A DNA stretch of 64,000 nt from Phialocephala subalpina (Eukaryota; Ascomycota; Leotiomycetes; Helotiales; Mollisiaceae). Below are positions 26,536-38,403 of the stretch, piece by piece. A program made the position numbers and the translations under genes. The stretch's first letter is position 1. Every line of letters begins with the position of its first letter. Where the stretch lies: positions 3,266,723 to 3,330,722 of the forward strand of contig FJOG01000003.1 of NCBI GenBank assembly GCA_900073065.1, given 5' to 3'. The notes beneath the pieces are model-generated. The model worked only from the letters and a program-made list of their open reading frames with translations. It had not been told where the DNA came from and did not search any database.

Positions 26536-28073
26536 ATGCCGTCCTCTCAGCCACCCCTCCTCCGTATCGCCATAATCGGTGGAGGGCCAGGTGGCCTTGG
26601 CAGTGCGATCGCTCTTTCCTCTCTTGACAATGTGGAAGTCACAATTTACGAGCAGGCGAAGGAGTTGAGAGAAATTGGGGCTGGGATCAGAATTGGCTTC
26701 AATTGCTGGACGGTACTTGGATTGTTGGGAGCCGCTGAAGGAGTCAAGGGACATGTCAAGACTCAGGTTTTGCATCGGTAAGCTTCAGCTCTGAGGACAG
26801 TGAGGGGCAAAAAGTCTGATGAGTGACAAGCAATGGATTAACGGGCGAAATTCTGAAGGCAAACCCACCACCAAAAGGACCATTGGAATTTTGGCCTCAA
26901 CGAGTTCGAAGGACGAGACTCCAATCAGCTCTCAAAGCAAAGGTTCCCGAAGGTACAATCAAGCTTCAAAAACGGCTGTCATCTTTGGAGGATCTTGGAA
27001 GTGATGGTGTGAGGCTTAACTTTGAGGATGGGACTGAAACTATTGCGGACCTGGTAGTCGGAGGCGATGGGATTCGATCAGTTCGTTGGCACCTTTCAAA
27101 CAGCTCCTCCGTCTTTGTGTGCGCTAAACGTCATCACAGGTTGTGAGGGAAGCGGTGTTCCCAGATCACAGCATCAAGTTCACAGGCACAACTATATTCC
27201 GTGTTCTCATCCCTGTCAGCTCAATCTCTCATACCCCGGATTTGACTGTGGCGACTTCGTGGTGGCATGGCCCAACTGGTCACTTTTACGGCTCCCTGGT
27301 CGATGACCCTTCTGAAACTTCTCCAGAGGAACAAAAGTTCGAGATTGCAGCTAGAAAGGTCGTCGATCCTACTACTGATTTAGGGAAGAAATTTAGTTGG
27401 GGAGTGCCGGCTACGAAGGAGAGGGTCGAGTCATTTTTCACAGTAAGTGGGCATGATTTCGCTATAGGCGTTAAGTGTTGAGCATCAAATACTAAGCAAA
27501 AATAGAATTTTGATCCCAGAGTCCGCGAAGCCTTAAGCAAGGTCCCTGAAGGAGATTGGAAGGAGTTCTCAGCTTTTGCAGGGCCGAGATTGGAAAAGCT
27601 CACTGGATGGGATAACAAAATTGTGTTAATTGGAGATGCGAGTCATCCTTTGTCAGGTGTGTCTCTCGAGTCTCCTCAGCACCAACTCCCCGTACTCTAT
27701 TGGAAGATTTCACTGACTAAAAACAGGTGCATTCGGTTCCGGAGCAGCATTCGCCCTAGAAGATGGCTGGATCCTTGCAAGAGCAATTGAGCACACTCGC
27801 ACCTCAAGGACGAATAATCTTGGAGCAGCATTAGATATTTTTGATACGATTAGATCTCCCTACTATCTCAGGATGTATGAATATTTGGATCAGCAGAAGG
27901 CGAAGATTGTAGAAGGAAAGGCGGTAAATCCAGGTCAAACCTTTGAAGATAGCTTGAAGGCGAGAATCAATTCTTTTGGTGGGGAGGAGCAGCTGTCTTG
28001 GATCTATGGGAACAACATTGAGGGTGTTTGGAAGGAATTCCTGGACAATGAAAATATCAACGGGGGGAAGTAA
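26536..28073 (+). CDS. FAD-dependent monooxygenase, salicylate hydroxylase type
   Basis: Class A flavoprotein hydroxylase acting on small aromatic or related substrates with NAD(P)H and O2. Five exons (26536-26777, 26831-27080, 27140-27442, 27506-27656, 27727-28073) give about 430 residues. Motifs: N-terminal FAD-binding IAIIGGGPGGLGSAIAL, IGAGIRIGFNCW, the middle DLVVGGDGIRSVVRE with the DG motif (across an intron whose donor is a weak GTTCGT), and IVLIGDASHPLSGAFGSGAAFALEDG containing the GD motif, which contacts the FAD ribose. All diagnostic motifs are intact. No transmembrane anchor is visible. Substrate unknown; it is convergent with a SET-domain gene. Confidence 0.9.
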
Positions 28074-28208
28074 AGAAGAGTCAAGTCCATAGACATAGAC
28101 GAGGAAAGAAATGGCAGTGTTGCGTTTTGCGGAGCTCAGGGTCCTTTCATTTTGTCCTCGCATGGCTTGCCGGTCTTTAATTACATCCACATCTCGAACA
28201 TAAACTGA

Positions 28209-29249
28209 CTACAGCAAGACCATTTCAATATTACGAAAGTACCAATCCACTGCAAATGCAGGGTCCTGCACAAAGCGCAACACCCAGAGGTGAAGCTCGG
28301 TGATTCTGGACAAATGCACCTCCAAAACAGCTTTGTTGAAGCCAGGAAATGCTTCTCGCAGGAGATTCTCCACCTCCCAAACCACTGCCAGCAAGGCAGC
28401 TTCTCGCAACTTCTTCGGACTCTTACCCTGAGACAAGAAAGTCTCGACTTGAGATGTCAGGTGGTGATGAAAAACTTTGACATAATCGACAAGAGCATCT
28501 AGCGCGGTTTCCCTGCTCTCGATTTCGATGAGTTCTTCCAAAGTTGGCAAACCTTCGATATGCGAATCCATGGTCTCTTCAGCATCACTCTTCGGCCATT
28601 TTCTCAGTGACTTCGGTGTAATCGTAAGCCTTGCTTCACAAGCTTCGCATCTACACATGAAGCCCCATGCCTCCGCAAGGAAGTCTCGCCGCTTTCGAGC
28701 AGACCCCACGGTGTCGATATACGATATTGTGATCTCCTCTCCAGCTTTAATCTCCTTGTCGGCAACAACTTGGATATGCCCTTCGCTCGTAATATCCCAG
28801 ACCGCACTCGGAACGCAGGAATGATTGAAGTGCGATGCGATGTAGAAGATATTGCTGCCGTCGTTGGCAGACTTGCTGCGACCGAAGGAGTTGGTGCACC
28901 ATATTTTAATGACAGAAGGCATCTTGCAAGTCTCTTCATTTCCACATGGACACTGACCCTGCAGCCGATTGAAGATTATCTTCTTGCCTTCCGAGAGCGC
29001 TTCGTAGGCAAGATCTTTGCTGAACTCGGACTTCCTGGCTCGGCAGAGGGGTGCTTCTTCGAGGATCGTCGTGGCTGGTTGGATGTGTGTTCGTGCGAAT
29101 ATGCCGTACCGGATGTTGGGGAGTGGATGAGACTTGACTTCAAGGAAAGCGTTGGAGAACATGTCTGGATCTAACACTCGCTATCAGCAAGAGACTTGAG
29201 AATATAAACAGCTGTCTGAAATCTTACCCGACTTTTTGCTCTGAGGCAT
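28209..29249 (-). CDS. SET-domain protein (SMYD/SET5-like), paralog 1
   Basis: Putative lysine methyltransferase. A short exon 1 (29249-29228, MPQSKKS) and intron 29227-29171 precede exon 2 (29170-28209), giving about 327 residues. SET landmarks: YGIFARTHIQPATTILEEAP at the start, a Cys-rich insert CPCGNEETC where SMYD proteins carry MYND, FNHSCVPSAVWD (cofactor-site NHSC), AGEEITISYID, and post-SET FMCRCEACEA. The canonical residues are present, so activity is plausible. The C-terminal part is helical with VEVHLSRITELHLWVLRF. Two further SET genes lie at 41.7 and 45.1 kb and share the CxCG-type insert. The substrate is not deducible. Confidence 0.88.
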
Positions 29250-29791
29250 ATTTTGTTGCATATTTTTCATCTCGCGGATCGCTGAATATGGACCATACCT
29301 AAAAGTCACTTCAAAAATTGATCTTGATAAGGAGTAGTGGCAGCAAGGGGTTGATAAGGCTTTATGTTGTCCTTTGTTACAAGCATGGTGGTTAAGAAGT
29401 GTGCAATCAAAGAAGGTGCTGGTTCTTCCGTTTGCTCAGATCGATTTCGATGATGGCATCTCATTTATGCACTGGAAAGGGGTGGAGAAATAGGCGAGCT
29501 TTCTCCTGAGAACCACGATTGGGCATCTTTATGGAGTCTTGTCGAGGTGGGAACAGTGAAGAGAGCATGATATTTCTTCAAAGAAACTGGAGCAAATCCG
29601 AGAAGGTCTTACTCAGTGAGCTGCAATTGTTATGCTTTAGGATGGCTGGAATAGAGAATGCCCTTCCGTTTCTGCACTACCACAACAACTTTCCCAGGAT
29701 ACAAGCGAAAGGATCATGGAACGTTGCAGAATGCCTCTAGATAGAGTCAGGATCCACCGCTAGACTTCTTTCCCTTTTCTAAAGCTTTCTA
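29250..29791. other. Intergenic region, no gene recognised
   Basis: Promoter side of the SET gene. No other features recognised. Confidence 0.4.
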
Positions 29792-31120
29792 GACAGCCCT
29801 CATGACTCCTTTCTTGATCTTGTTCTTCTGCTTTTGCTCCCACTTCTTTTCTCTCTCTTCCTTCTGTTCACTCCGCTTTTCCATTTTCGCCAGCTCATCT
29901 GCCTTGAACCCCGCCTTGTATTTGACATTATCTAGACACTCTGCAGTTTTGAATTTAGATGGAAATCGAGAAACCGTTGCAGAAACGCAGTAAGAATACA
30001 GCGTAGCGCTGAGCATATCAAGGTCGCATTCTGCTGAGTACAGAAGTTCGCTAAAGTCTTCGTCCAATCACGTCATGTCTCGATCAAAAGATCGCATCTG
30101 ATTGAATGCCCTTGAGGAGGTCAACCTTCGAATTCGAGAAGAACGACGTTAGCAAAGTTGCAAACAAATACCATTCGTAGCCCCGTCTACGGCAAAGAGT
30201 ACATGTGACACCATGCCCGCATTTCCTACAGTTCTTCCAATTAGCCCATAAGCTCAGGTTTAGACTTGATGAACGCGAACGCGCTCTGCATCCCATGAAC
30301 AGTCTCTTGCAAGTGTCGCAAAAGCTTTTCCGTCTCCGCATGACCTAACCTCTTAGCGCTACCTGTCATACAAGCACAAATGTACGATACTCGATCTCTT
30401 CATCACCGCTCCCCAGTTTTTGTACACCTGTTTCAACCACTGGGATATTATTTTGTAGACTGGCACGCACTTGCATCACCTCTTGCACTTCCACTCTCAG
30501 GCTTCGGCCGCTCCAGAGGTGCCAGAGTAAGAACAGTGTCGGGAATATGAGAATCTTCTTCAGCATTCGAGGGCCCTAGTGCGGGATCTGGGCGTGGAAG
30601 AGGATTAAAGAAGCTAGGGTCGATGCTAGAGATACCGCAAGCGAGGGCGAACATATTGATCTTTTCTGCTGGCGACTTTGACAACCCGAGCTTTTTGAAG
30701 AAACGGATGAGGGTTGAATGGTATGGCGATTTCTTGAGTTCGGGACTTTGAAGGTGCTTCAGGTATTGTGCGGCGTATTGGTCGACCCAGAAATCTGCCT
30801 TAGAGACTGCTCATTCGTCCAAAGCCACCATTGTAGTTTTTTCCTGTTGCGGAGCCCTGGCGTGGAGACGTGGCTGGTTGAGGGCTTTGCTCGCGAGGTG
30901 AGGGTTTGGTGGGTGGGTGGATGCTTAAGAGATTGGGAACTTGATCGGTTCGCGGAAGTCCGAGTCTATTCGCGGACGAAAACGAATCGCCATGAGAGGA
31001 CAGGAGGGATTGCGTTGATCCAGAACAAGAAGATTCTCCCATGCTCGGTTTGGAGAAAGGTGACGACTGTTGAAGAAGGCTAAGCACTCTTCATATACCC
31101 CAGAAGTTTCTTTGCTGCAT
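29792..31120 (-). pseudogene. Heavily decayed gene of unknown function
   Basis: Coding-like peptides follow each other in order on the minus strand but in shifting frames. From ATG 31120: MQQRNFWGI, a TGA, LLQQSSPFSKPSMGES, then IHPPTKPSPREQSPQPATSP and NYNGGFGRMSSL. After a frame change near 30806 comes SKADFWVDQYAAQYLKHLQS through LSKSPAEKINMFALACGISS to a stop near 30448. After another change: IPVVETGVQKLGSGDEEIEY. Then GHAETEKLLRHLQETVHGMQ meets TAA and TAG stops, and a Lys/Glu-rich tail (DNVKYKAGFKADELAKMEKR) ends at 29789-29791. Several stops could be CGA/CAA/CAG with one C-to-T change. At least five disruptions make function unlikely. The ancestral family was not recognised. Confidence 0.6.
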
Positions 31121-31556
31121 GTCGGAAAGGGAAGGACAGCGTAGGCCACTATTCCTATGCAGGCGGTATGCTTGAACGAATGATAAGGAGAAGAAATTTT
31201 GAAGCGCAAATGGAAAAAGTTTCGGAATCAGAAGAAACCCAAAACTTGCCATCCCAATTTGAAAGCAGTATTCCGCAATGTACAGTACGCGAGACAAAGT
31301 TTCGGATTGAGATAATCGGGCAGTAATGTACAGTGATTATGCCAGACCACCGACACCCTAAAAAGATGGATCAACGAGATCTGAATTCGATTATGACAGA
31401 CTTCGAGGAAGAACCTTGGAAGAATACGCCAAACACGTGACTGCGCCAGTGGGGAAGCTTCCACCTTCGTTCAAAGCTGTTTTATTTCGCCGCATAAATG
31501 CTCACAAATACAACGAGATATCCAACCCACTTCGTCTTCATCTCTCATATCAAGGA
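31121..31556. other. Intergenic region, no gene recognised
   Basis: Between the decayed gene and the 3' end of the phenol-hydroxylase-type gene. No feature recognised. Confidence 0.4.
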
Positions 31557-33742
31557 TCACGCCTTCAGAAATGCCCCATAGTAACTATCCAACCACCTCA
31601 CCGCCTCAACTTCACTCCCCATCTGATGACTCTTCCACCTTCCAATGGATCCCACATATCCATCCGGCCGCACGTTGACAATCGCAACCTCGCTCTCCAT
31701 CAATGGTCCCAGCCATTTCTCGGTACAGCTCGGCATCCGCATCAAATTATCTAGATAGAACGTCCACCTTGAATCCTGCAGCAGTTGAGGAAGATCAGCA
31801 ATCTCGACGCGTGCCTTGGGCATGGTTGTGACGATCGCATATGTGACGAGCTTGGAGGCTGGAGTGTAGCGCGATGGTTGCATGTACATGTCTATCTCTG
31901 TTGATGGCTGGGTGAGATTCGAGTATGAGACTGCTGCAGCTGCGGAGGCGCGACCAAGAACAGTGCGGGGAGAGGACACTTCGGAACAGACATGGGACAG
32001 GAATGCGGAGGCTGTTTTGACATTGTGAGTGAAGAAGAAGAGACGGAATTGACCAATCATAGGAATGTCGAGTTGGAGATTCACGGGGTTGGCATCAACG
32101 TATCTCGACACCTTCGCTGGAACGAGCAAGCAACCGGGCTTGAGACCACCTCGAGGAAGCTTGTCTGGGATATTGAGAATGTTGTTAGAATACTCTGCTC
32201 CAACACCGGAGATGAAACGGATGTTCTTGGCGAAGTTCTCAGCAAGGAGCTTTGGGTCACCGGCTGCGAAAGCGTTGGCGTGACCATAGTCGAAGTCGAT
32301 GAGATCCTGGGCGATCTTCCGTCGCTCTTGCTCATAGGTTGTGAGGAGAGCAGGGGATGCGAGACCACGGATCACGAGATTAAGTTTCCAGGAGAGGTTG
32401 AAGGCATCGTGCATGCTGACGTTCATTCCCTGAGCGGCCTTCGGGGAGTGCGAGTGAGCGGCGTCTCCAGCGATAAATATCCTTTCGGAGTCATCTGAAA
32501 ATCTCTTCGCGACACGCTGTCCGACCTTGTAAATACCGAACCATTCTTGTACCGAGTCAGTACGTTTATGGTTCCGAGATACGAAGTCACCTACCGACAG
32601 TCTTCCATGCGAGCGTGAAGGGTGCCATGATAGCCTTTGCTCGCTGCATCACGAATTCTTCCGTCGCAGCTTCGTTCGACAGTGGCGCCGACCCAACGTG
32701 GAGCTCAATGTACAATCTCGTCATATTCTTCTCTCGAGGAATACACAAGATCGAGCCTTCCTTTTCTGAGCTGATTACGGCTTTACTCCATAGATCTGGG
32801 AAATCGGTATCGACCACACCTGCCAAACTCATCAGTCCCGTCCCTCATCTCAAAGTGGGGTGAGAAATACCATCGAGAACACCCCAAGCTGAAGTCGTGT
32901 TTTCACCCTCGAATTCAGATCCAAGCATCGATTTCCGGACTCTCGAATGAGCACCATCACATCCGATCACATAACGACCCTTGATGGTCTTTACTGAATC
33001 ACTTCCGAGGTCATTGTATTCGACTTCGACACCGTCCTTTTCAGGCGTGGAGTATCGAGCGAATTCGCTGTTTCGCATCACCTCAACACCCCGAATTGAT
33101 AAATCGTCAAGGAACACTTCTTCAACCATTCCTTGGTGAACGAGAAGAATGAACGGATCTTGTACATCAACCACTCCTGGTGGGTAGTGTATCTCGCGTC
33201 CTATTCGACGAAGCGGACTTGCTACAGACCCACTCTAATTCTCGTGAGCACAAACTCATGAAACTGCTACCGCATTTCAGGAATCTTACCCAGAAACAGA
33301 TATCATAAATCCTGGCACCCTTTCTCAATAAGGGATCAGCTAAGCCTAGCTGCTTGAAGGTCTCAATTGTCTTCGGCTGAAGACCATCAGCCCTTCCGGA
33401 CGAGGTCTTATCAGGCCGATCATCAATGATCTTGGTCTTGATTCCAAAGCGCACAAGATTCGACCTGATCATTCTAGTCAGCAACGACGCCCTGATCGAA
33501 CACAAATATAGATCTTAACTGATAACTCACGCCAACATGAGGCCTGCAGGTCCCGCACCCACAATGATTACATGATCCCCATCGCCGTTCATCATGGCTG
33601 TATCTTCATCGTGCACGTGACCGTTCGTGCCATTGGTCCCATTCATGCCGTTTGTGGCTGGCTCGTGAGGAAAGCCTTCGTTATTCAATCCGGGCACCAT
33701 GATCAAGATCTCTTCAAGAGAATTCTCGTGATACAGATGCAA
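31557..33742 (-). CDS. Phenol 2-monooxygenase-type FAD hydroxylase
   Basis: Class A flavin hydroxylase of the phenol hydroxylase/resorcinol hydroxylase family, adding an ortho hydroxyl to phenolic rings. At least five exons. The first, from 33742, ends in GAGPAGLML of the FAD motif; ATG 33700 (MVPGLNNEG) is a good alternative start. The second begins [18 protein letters not shown] and holds [17 protein letters not shown]. The next carries the NADPH/FAD-associated [16 protein letters not shown]. The long last exon has [20 protein letters not shown], which holds the GD motif, then a C-terminal thioredoxin-like dimerisation domain ending [13 protein letters not shown]. The disordered N-terminus contains an [12 protein letters not shown] tract. 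No disruption seen. It begins a run of oxidative genes with the SDR and the next monooxygenase. Confidence 0.9.
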
Positions 33743-34828
33743 ATGCGAGTGTGCAGCAGATGTGTGGAGGCTTCCTCAAAGTCGGGATTGAGCGAGAACG
33801 CAGCTTTGAGGTTCAACGGACACGAATAACGGGCATCATATGTGCGCATATGGCTTAATTCTGGGTGTTCGAGTGATGCCAGCGTTGAGTCGCAGGTTTC
33901 GAAGATCAGGCGATAGCAGCCGTAAGGGGTAAAAGAGTGGAGGGAGTTGTGGCATGATTCGGTCAGAATGGACTGATGTTCAAGGATGGGGTTCTAGATT
34001 GGTGCAGCCGAGAGGGAGAACGATAGGGCAAAAATGTGCAGACGATGCAGCGAGGCGACCATAACCTCGCAGATCGATGCAAAACGTCTGCAAAAATAGC
34101 CGTCGGTCTCGGGGTGACCCGGAATTTCTACGGTGGTGGAAAGAGAGACGTGAAGAGGTTGGAGATACGGGTGACGACAAGGAGAACTTGGCAGCACCAC
34201 TATTGAATAACTGTCGAGTTCTTTCACGATCAGACGATTTCGAGAATTTTCCTCGTGAGAACGACGACACCATAAGTTGGGGATGTGTTTCCAATGATTT
34301 GGAATCAATATATTCCCCCATTTCTCCACGACTGTCATCTTGGAAGCTTGTTGGAATCGTCGAATTATCAAGTCATGCTGCCGATCTCCCGCGTTATCGA
34401 CTGACAGAAGATTCAGCTAGTGGTCGTGATCGCCTCGGATTCATTACGACGGAATTTGAAGCTGACAGCGGGAAGATCGGTCCAGCTGAACGGTAACTTT
34501 ACAAACGGATTCGAGATCATTGCGGCGACAGAAGCCAACATTCTGAGAGAAAATTTCATCAAGGTCAGGTGATTGTCAGCGGTATACATCAACACGAGGA
34601 GAGGCATTTCCGGAATTCACGGATTGCAGCATCATCGTGGAAGCACGGCGAGGGCGTGTTTGCTAAAATGAGCCATCTAGATGAGAGGTGGGTTTCAGTT
34701 AAGATTTGACCAAGATTCCCGAGACTCTCAGCGGACGACAATGCCCCCGAGCAGATCACAACTAAAAACAAGAGCTCAAACGCGAGTGCGGCAAAATTTC
34801 TTCATTTTCATTTTTCAAATCGCTCAAT
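33743..34828. other. Intergenic region, no gene recognised
   Basis: About 1.1 kb between the monooxygenase start and the SDR stop, both on the minus strand. Overlapping antiparallel ORFs at 33980-34496 lack recognisable protein features. It must hold the monooxygenase promoter. Confidence 0.4.
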
Positions 34829-35814
34829 CTACCATTTCGTTACTCCACCATCAATGCAGAGATCCTGTCCGGTCATGTACGAGCTCGCATCACTGGCCAG
34901 GAACACACATCCGCCTCGAATATCCTCAGGCATAGCAACTCTTCCATTCATGATTTCATCTTTCCAGCTCTCAAGGAGATGTGGGAACTAAAATCTGTCA
35001 GCTCTTCATATCCTCTTCTCATATTTTGGATATTGGTACTCACAGGAGCAGTCATCTCAGTCCGGACATACCCAGGAGAGATGGAATTAACTCGTATCCC
35101 CTTTTCATTCATGTCAGCTCAAACTCACTCGTTCAAATCACAAATCTTATACGCAGGAGTCAAACTCACATATTTCACCAACTCCGCTGCAATAGCAGGA
35201 CACATCGCCCTCACGGCACCCTTCGTCCCACAATACGCACTACTCATCTGACTCCGAATCGCCATATAAGACGCAATACTCGCTACAAGCACAATACTCC
35301 CCTTCTTCGTCCCGTTGGCAATCATTTGCTTTGCCGCCAGTTGGGCTGTATGATACACGCCCATGACGTTGACTCCGATGAGCTTTTGATGCTCCTCGAA
35401 TGGGGTGTCGAGGAAGCCTAGGTTGCGGTTGATTCCTGCGCATGGGACGCAGATGTCCAGTTTGCCATCGAAGTCTTTTACGAGATCGGCAAAGCCCTTC
35501 TTGAGGCTCTCTTCGCTGGAGACGTCGACACTAGCATTGTGTTAGCGTCATGTGACCGAGAATAATGAGGAGAGGGACGGACTGGTAATGAGCGGTCTTG
35601 ACGCCAAACTTCTTCTCGATCTCGAAGAATGCTTCAACAGGAGGTATCACATCGAAAATGGCGATGTCTGCTCCTGCTTCAGCAAGGCCTTCGGCGAAGG
35701 CGAGACCGCAACCTCGGGCTCCTCCTGTCACTAATGCTGTGCGACCTTTGAGCGAGAACTAAATGCTGTCAACGAGGGGTTCATGATCTGAGACAGAGGA
35801 CTTACTCTATCCAT
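34829..35814 (-). CDS. Short-chain dehydrogenase/reductase (SDR)
   Basis: Classical NAD(P)-dependent oxidoreductase. A three-codon exon 1 (35814-35806, MDR) is spliced by intron 35805-35759 to [20 protein letters not shown], carrying the nucleotide motif TGGARGCG. Further exons give [28 protein letters not shown] (NAG-like position), [21 protein letters not shown] with the catalytic Ser, [12 protein letters not shown] with YxxxK, and [16 protein letters not shown] after an intron. The last exon has [20 protein letters not shown] and ends [13 protein letters not shown]. It resembles fungal sorbose/mannitol-reductase-like SDRs, but the substrate cannot be assigned. Divergent from the salicylate-hydroxylase-type gene at 36396, with which it may be co-regulated. 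Confidence 0.88.
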
Positions 35815-36395
35815 TGCGTCGGAGATGTAAGATGATTGATTCGGGCGATGTTGAAGCTGTCGTGAGAGCTTCACTTCTTTGACTCTCAGGCAAGCGAGTC
35901 ATTCTGTGGTTGGATCACCATCCTCTCTCAGGAGTGGATTGTGAACTCTCCACTCCATTCTCGAACCTCTCATCGCAACGATATCGGACTTCCGTTTCAC
36001 ATCGCGATTCCAATTACTCAACTCCTCACAAACCCCCCATCTTCGTCCTCTTCAGAAGTATCACATCTCACGAGTCACGATGTCCACTAAAAGGGGGTCA
36101 ACCGAGGAGGCGGTCTAGTCCCACTACTCACAACCCCGCATCCGTTATCGCCCATCCCCCACTCTTCCACTTTTGCATTTCCGCTACTCAACAATTGGAA
36201 CGATAACTCAATTTCTAATTAAGTCAAGATTGGCAGGTTCTTATCGCAGGAGTTGATAGAGGTGCATGAGTTGGGTTGGTCAGATCCATAGGATGGGCTC
36301 TGGACTTGAACTCGTGACGAGGTGATGAGCTGGCTGTTTTGAGACGGTTGGAGTGAGATTAAGAGCTCAGATTTTTGGATACTTCAAGGGATAAG
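35815..36395. promoter_or_regulatory. Divergent promoter region of SDR and monooxygenase
   Basis: A 581-bp intergenic region between divergent starts, so it holds both promoters. No shared operator repeat was noticed. Confidence 0.5.
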
Positions 36396-37978
36396 ATGGC
36401 GACGGAGTATAGTATTTCAGCAAAGGAGAAGATTGTTAGAGGTGAGGAGAGCAAGCTAAAGGTAAATCATCCTGAACCTCCCACTTACCGGGATGAAACA
36501 TATCAAGATCACGTGGCTGACCCCGACACAGGTCGTCGTTGTCGGCGCAGGACTTGGAGGATTGGGAGCAGCAATATCAATCCTGCTCGCAGGCCACGAT
36601 GTCCTCGTTCTTGAGTCCGCGTCTGAAATCGCTGAGGTACTCTCAACTCACCCACCACGTCCACCCCTCACTTCTCGCCAATCTCAACCCAACCCAACCC
36701 AACCCAACCTTACGCAAACGAACAAGACTGACACCCATCACAGGTCGGGGCAGGAATCCAAGTCCTCCCCAACTCCTCCCGTGTCCTCCAAACCTGGGGC
36801 ATGAAACCCATGCTCTCACGTTACGCTACCCGCCCAAAACAACTCAACATGCTCGGCTGGAAAGGAAACCTCATCTCATCCATGGATTTCCACGCCTCAG
36901 CAGCCCAATACCCCGGAACCTTCTACTGGGACTTTCATCGTGCTAACCTCCATAAATGTCTTTACGACAGAGCTGTGGAACTTGGTGCTGAGGTTAGGTG
37001 TAATGCTCGCGTTCAGGATGTCAGGATCGAAGACGATGGGCTTTCAGCTTCTGTGACTTTGTATAGCGGCGAAGTTCTGCAAACAGACCTCCTAGTAGGA
37101 GCAGATGGCATCAACTCCAAACTCCGCGAACTCCTCCTCGGCTACCCCGACCCACCAACACCGACAGGCGACCTCGCCTACCGTCTCCTCCTCTCAACAA
37201 AAGACATGATGAAAGACCCCGAACTAGCATCCTTCGTCACAGACCCCCAAGTAAACTACTGGATGGGACCAGCCGCCCACGCAGTAAACTACGTTCTTCG
37301 CGGTGGAGAACTATTCAACATGGTTCTGTTGGTACCAGACGATATGCCTGCCGATGGCGCGAGCACTCTGGAAGGAAATGTGGAGGAGATGAGAGCGCTG
37401 TACAAAGATTGGGATCCGAGGATACCGAAGCTGTTGAGTCTTTGTGAGAGTGTATACAAATGGCGACTCTGCATCCGGCAAGGAATGGATTCTTGGTCTC
37501 ATCCATCAGGTGCTTGGACGATGCTCGGGGACGCTGTTCACGCCACGCTTCCTTACCTCGCGAGTGGAGCAGGGATGGCGTTAGAAGACGGCGCTGTGCT
37601 TGGAGAGTGTTTGAGTAGGATAAAAGACAAGAGTGCTGCTGAGAAGAAGTTGGCGTTGAGGGTTTATGAGCAGTGTCGGAAAGGTCGGACAGAAATGGTC
37701 GTCAATCGAGGAAATCTTCAGCAGTACCTCTACCACCTGGACGACGGACCAGAGCAGGAAGAACGAGATAGGAAGATGCGGGTGGTTCCTACGCCACCTG
37801 GGGAGGCTTTGGCTTGGAGAGATCCGGAACTGAGTCCGAAGTTGCTAGGATATGATCATGTTAAAGATGTGCGTCCTCCTCTTCCCTCCGAAGTCTGGAA
37901 CAGAAACTGACAATAAAATAGGTTGAAACCAATTGGCCACGCCAACATGGGCAGGAACAAATACAGTCGAGATTATGA
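36396..37978 (+). CDS. FAD-dependent monooxygenase, salicylate hydroxylase type
   Basis: Class A flavoprotein hydroxylase. Exons 36396-36461, 36532-36636, 36744-37868 and 37922-37978 give about 450 residues. The first splice joins SKLK to VVVVGAGLGGLGAAISIL, producing the canonical FAD motif directly after a beta strand; this supports ATG 36396 over ATG 36493. Other motifs: VGAGIQVLPNSSRVLQTWG, DLLVGADGINSKLRELL and AWTMLGDAVHATLPYLASGA. The penultimate exon ends LLGYDHVKD and the last encodes VETNWPRQHGQEQIQSRL. Without the final splice the frame would end at 37910 with EVWNRN. The last exon and its acceptor lie inside a perfect 250-bp tandem duplication, so a second, unused copy follows. 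Intron 2 contains an AACCC microsatellite. Confidence 0.9.
36686..36709 (+). repeat. AACCC microsatellite in an intron
   Basis: Four AACCC units plus AACC inside intron 2 (36637-36743) of the monooxygenase. Far from an end and too short to be telomeric by itself. Confidence 0.8.
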
Positions 37979-38403
37979 GATGAAGCGTATATATGTACTC
38001 GTTCATAAAGCAAAATTGGATATCAAAGCATCGTAGAATCGTAATATATATTCGTTGAATCACTCAAACTATCTTCCCATCTACCTCTCAGCGAGCATTT
38101 CCCACAAGCCCATTCAGCACCTTCATGCCCTCCTGCACAACAGCCCACCTCACAAACTGACAATAAAATAGGTTGAAACCAATTGGCCACGCCAACATGG
38201 GCAGGAACAAATACAGTCGAGATTATGAGATGAAGCGTATATATGTACTCGTTCATAAAGCAAAATTGGATATCAAAGCATCGTAGAATCGTAATATATA
38301 TTCGTTGAATCACTCAAACTATCTTCCCATCTACCTCTCAGCGAGCATTTCCCACAAGCCCATTCAGCACCTTCATGCCCTCCTGCACAACAGCCCACCT
38401 CAC
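37904..38403. repeat. Perfect tandem duplication, 2 x 250 bp
   Basis: Copy 1 (37904-38153) and copy 2 (38154-38403) appear identical base for base when compared line by line. Each begins AAACTGACAATAAAATAGG and ends CAGCCCACCTCAC. The unit holds the last intron end and last exon of the + strand monooxygenase. On the minus strand it holds a coding-like peptide (AVVQEGMKVLNGLVGNAR) that looks like the C-terminus of the neighbouring regulator. Identity implies a recent event or an assembly artefact. Confidence 0.95.

Noticed and set aside
33980..34496. Overlapping ORFs (113-139 codons) on both strands between the phenol-hydroxylase-type gene and the SDR
   Set aside because: No start context or recognisable composition; likely chance ORFs in the promoter region.
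37845..38313. Two minus-strand ORFs with the same 70-residue peptide
   Set aside because: They coincide because of the 250-bp tandem duplication; the peptide is a by-product of the repeat, not a duplicated gene.
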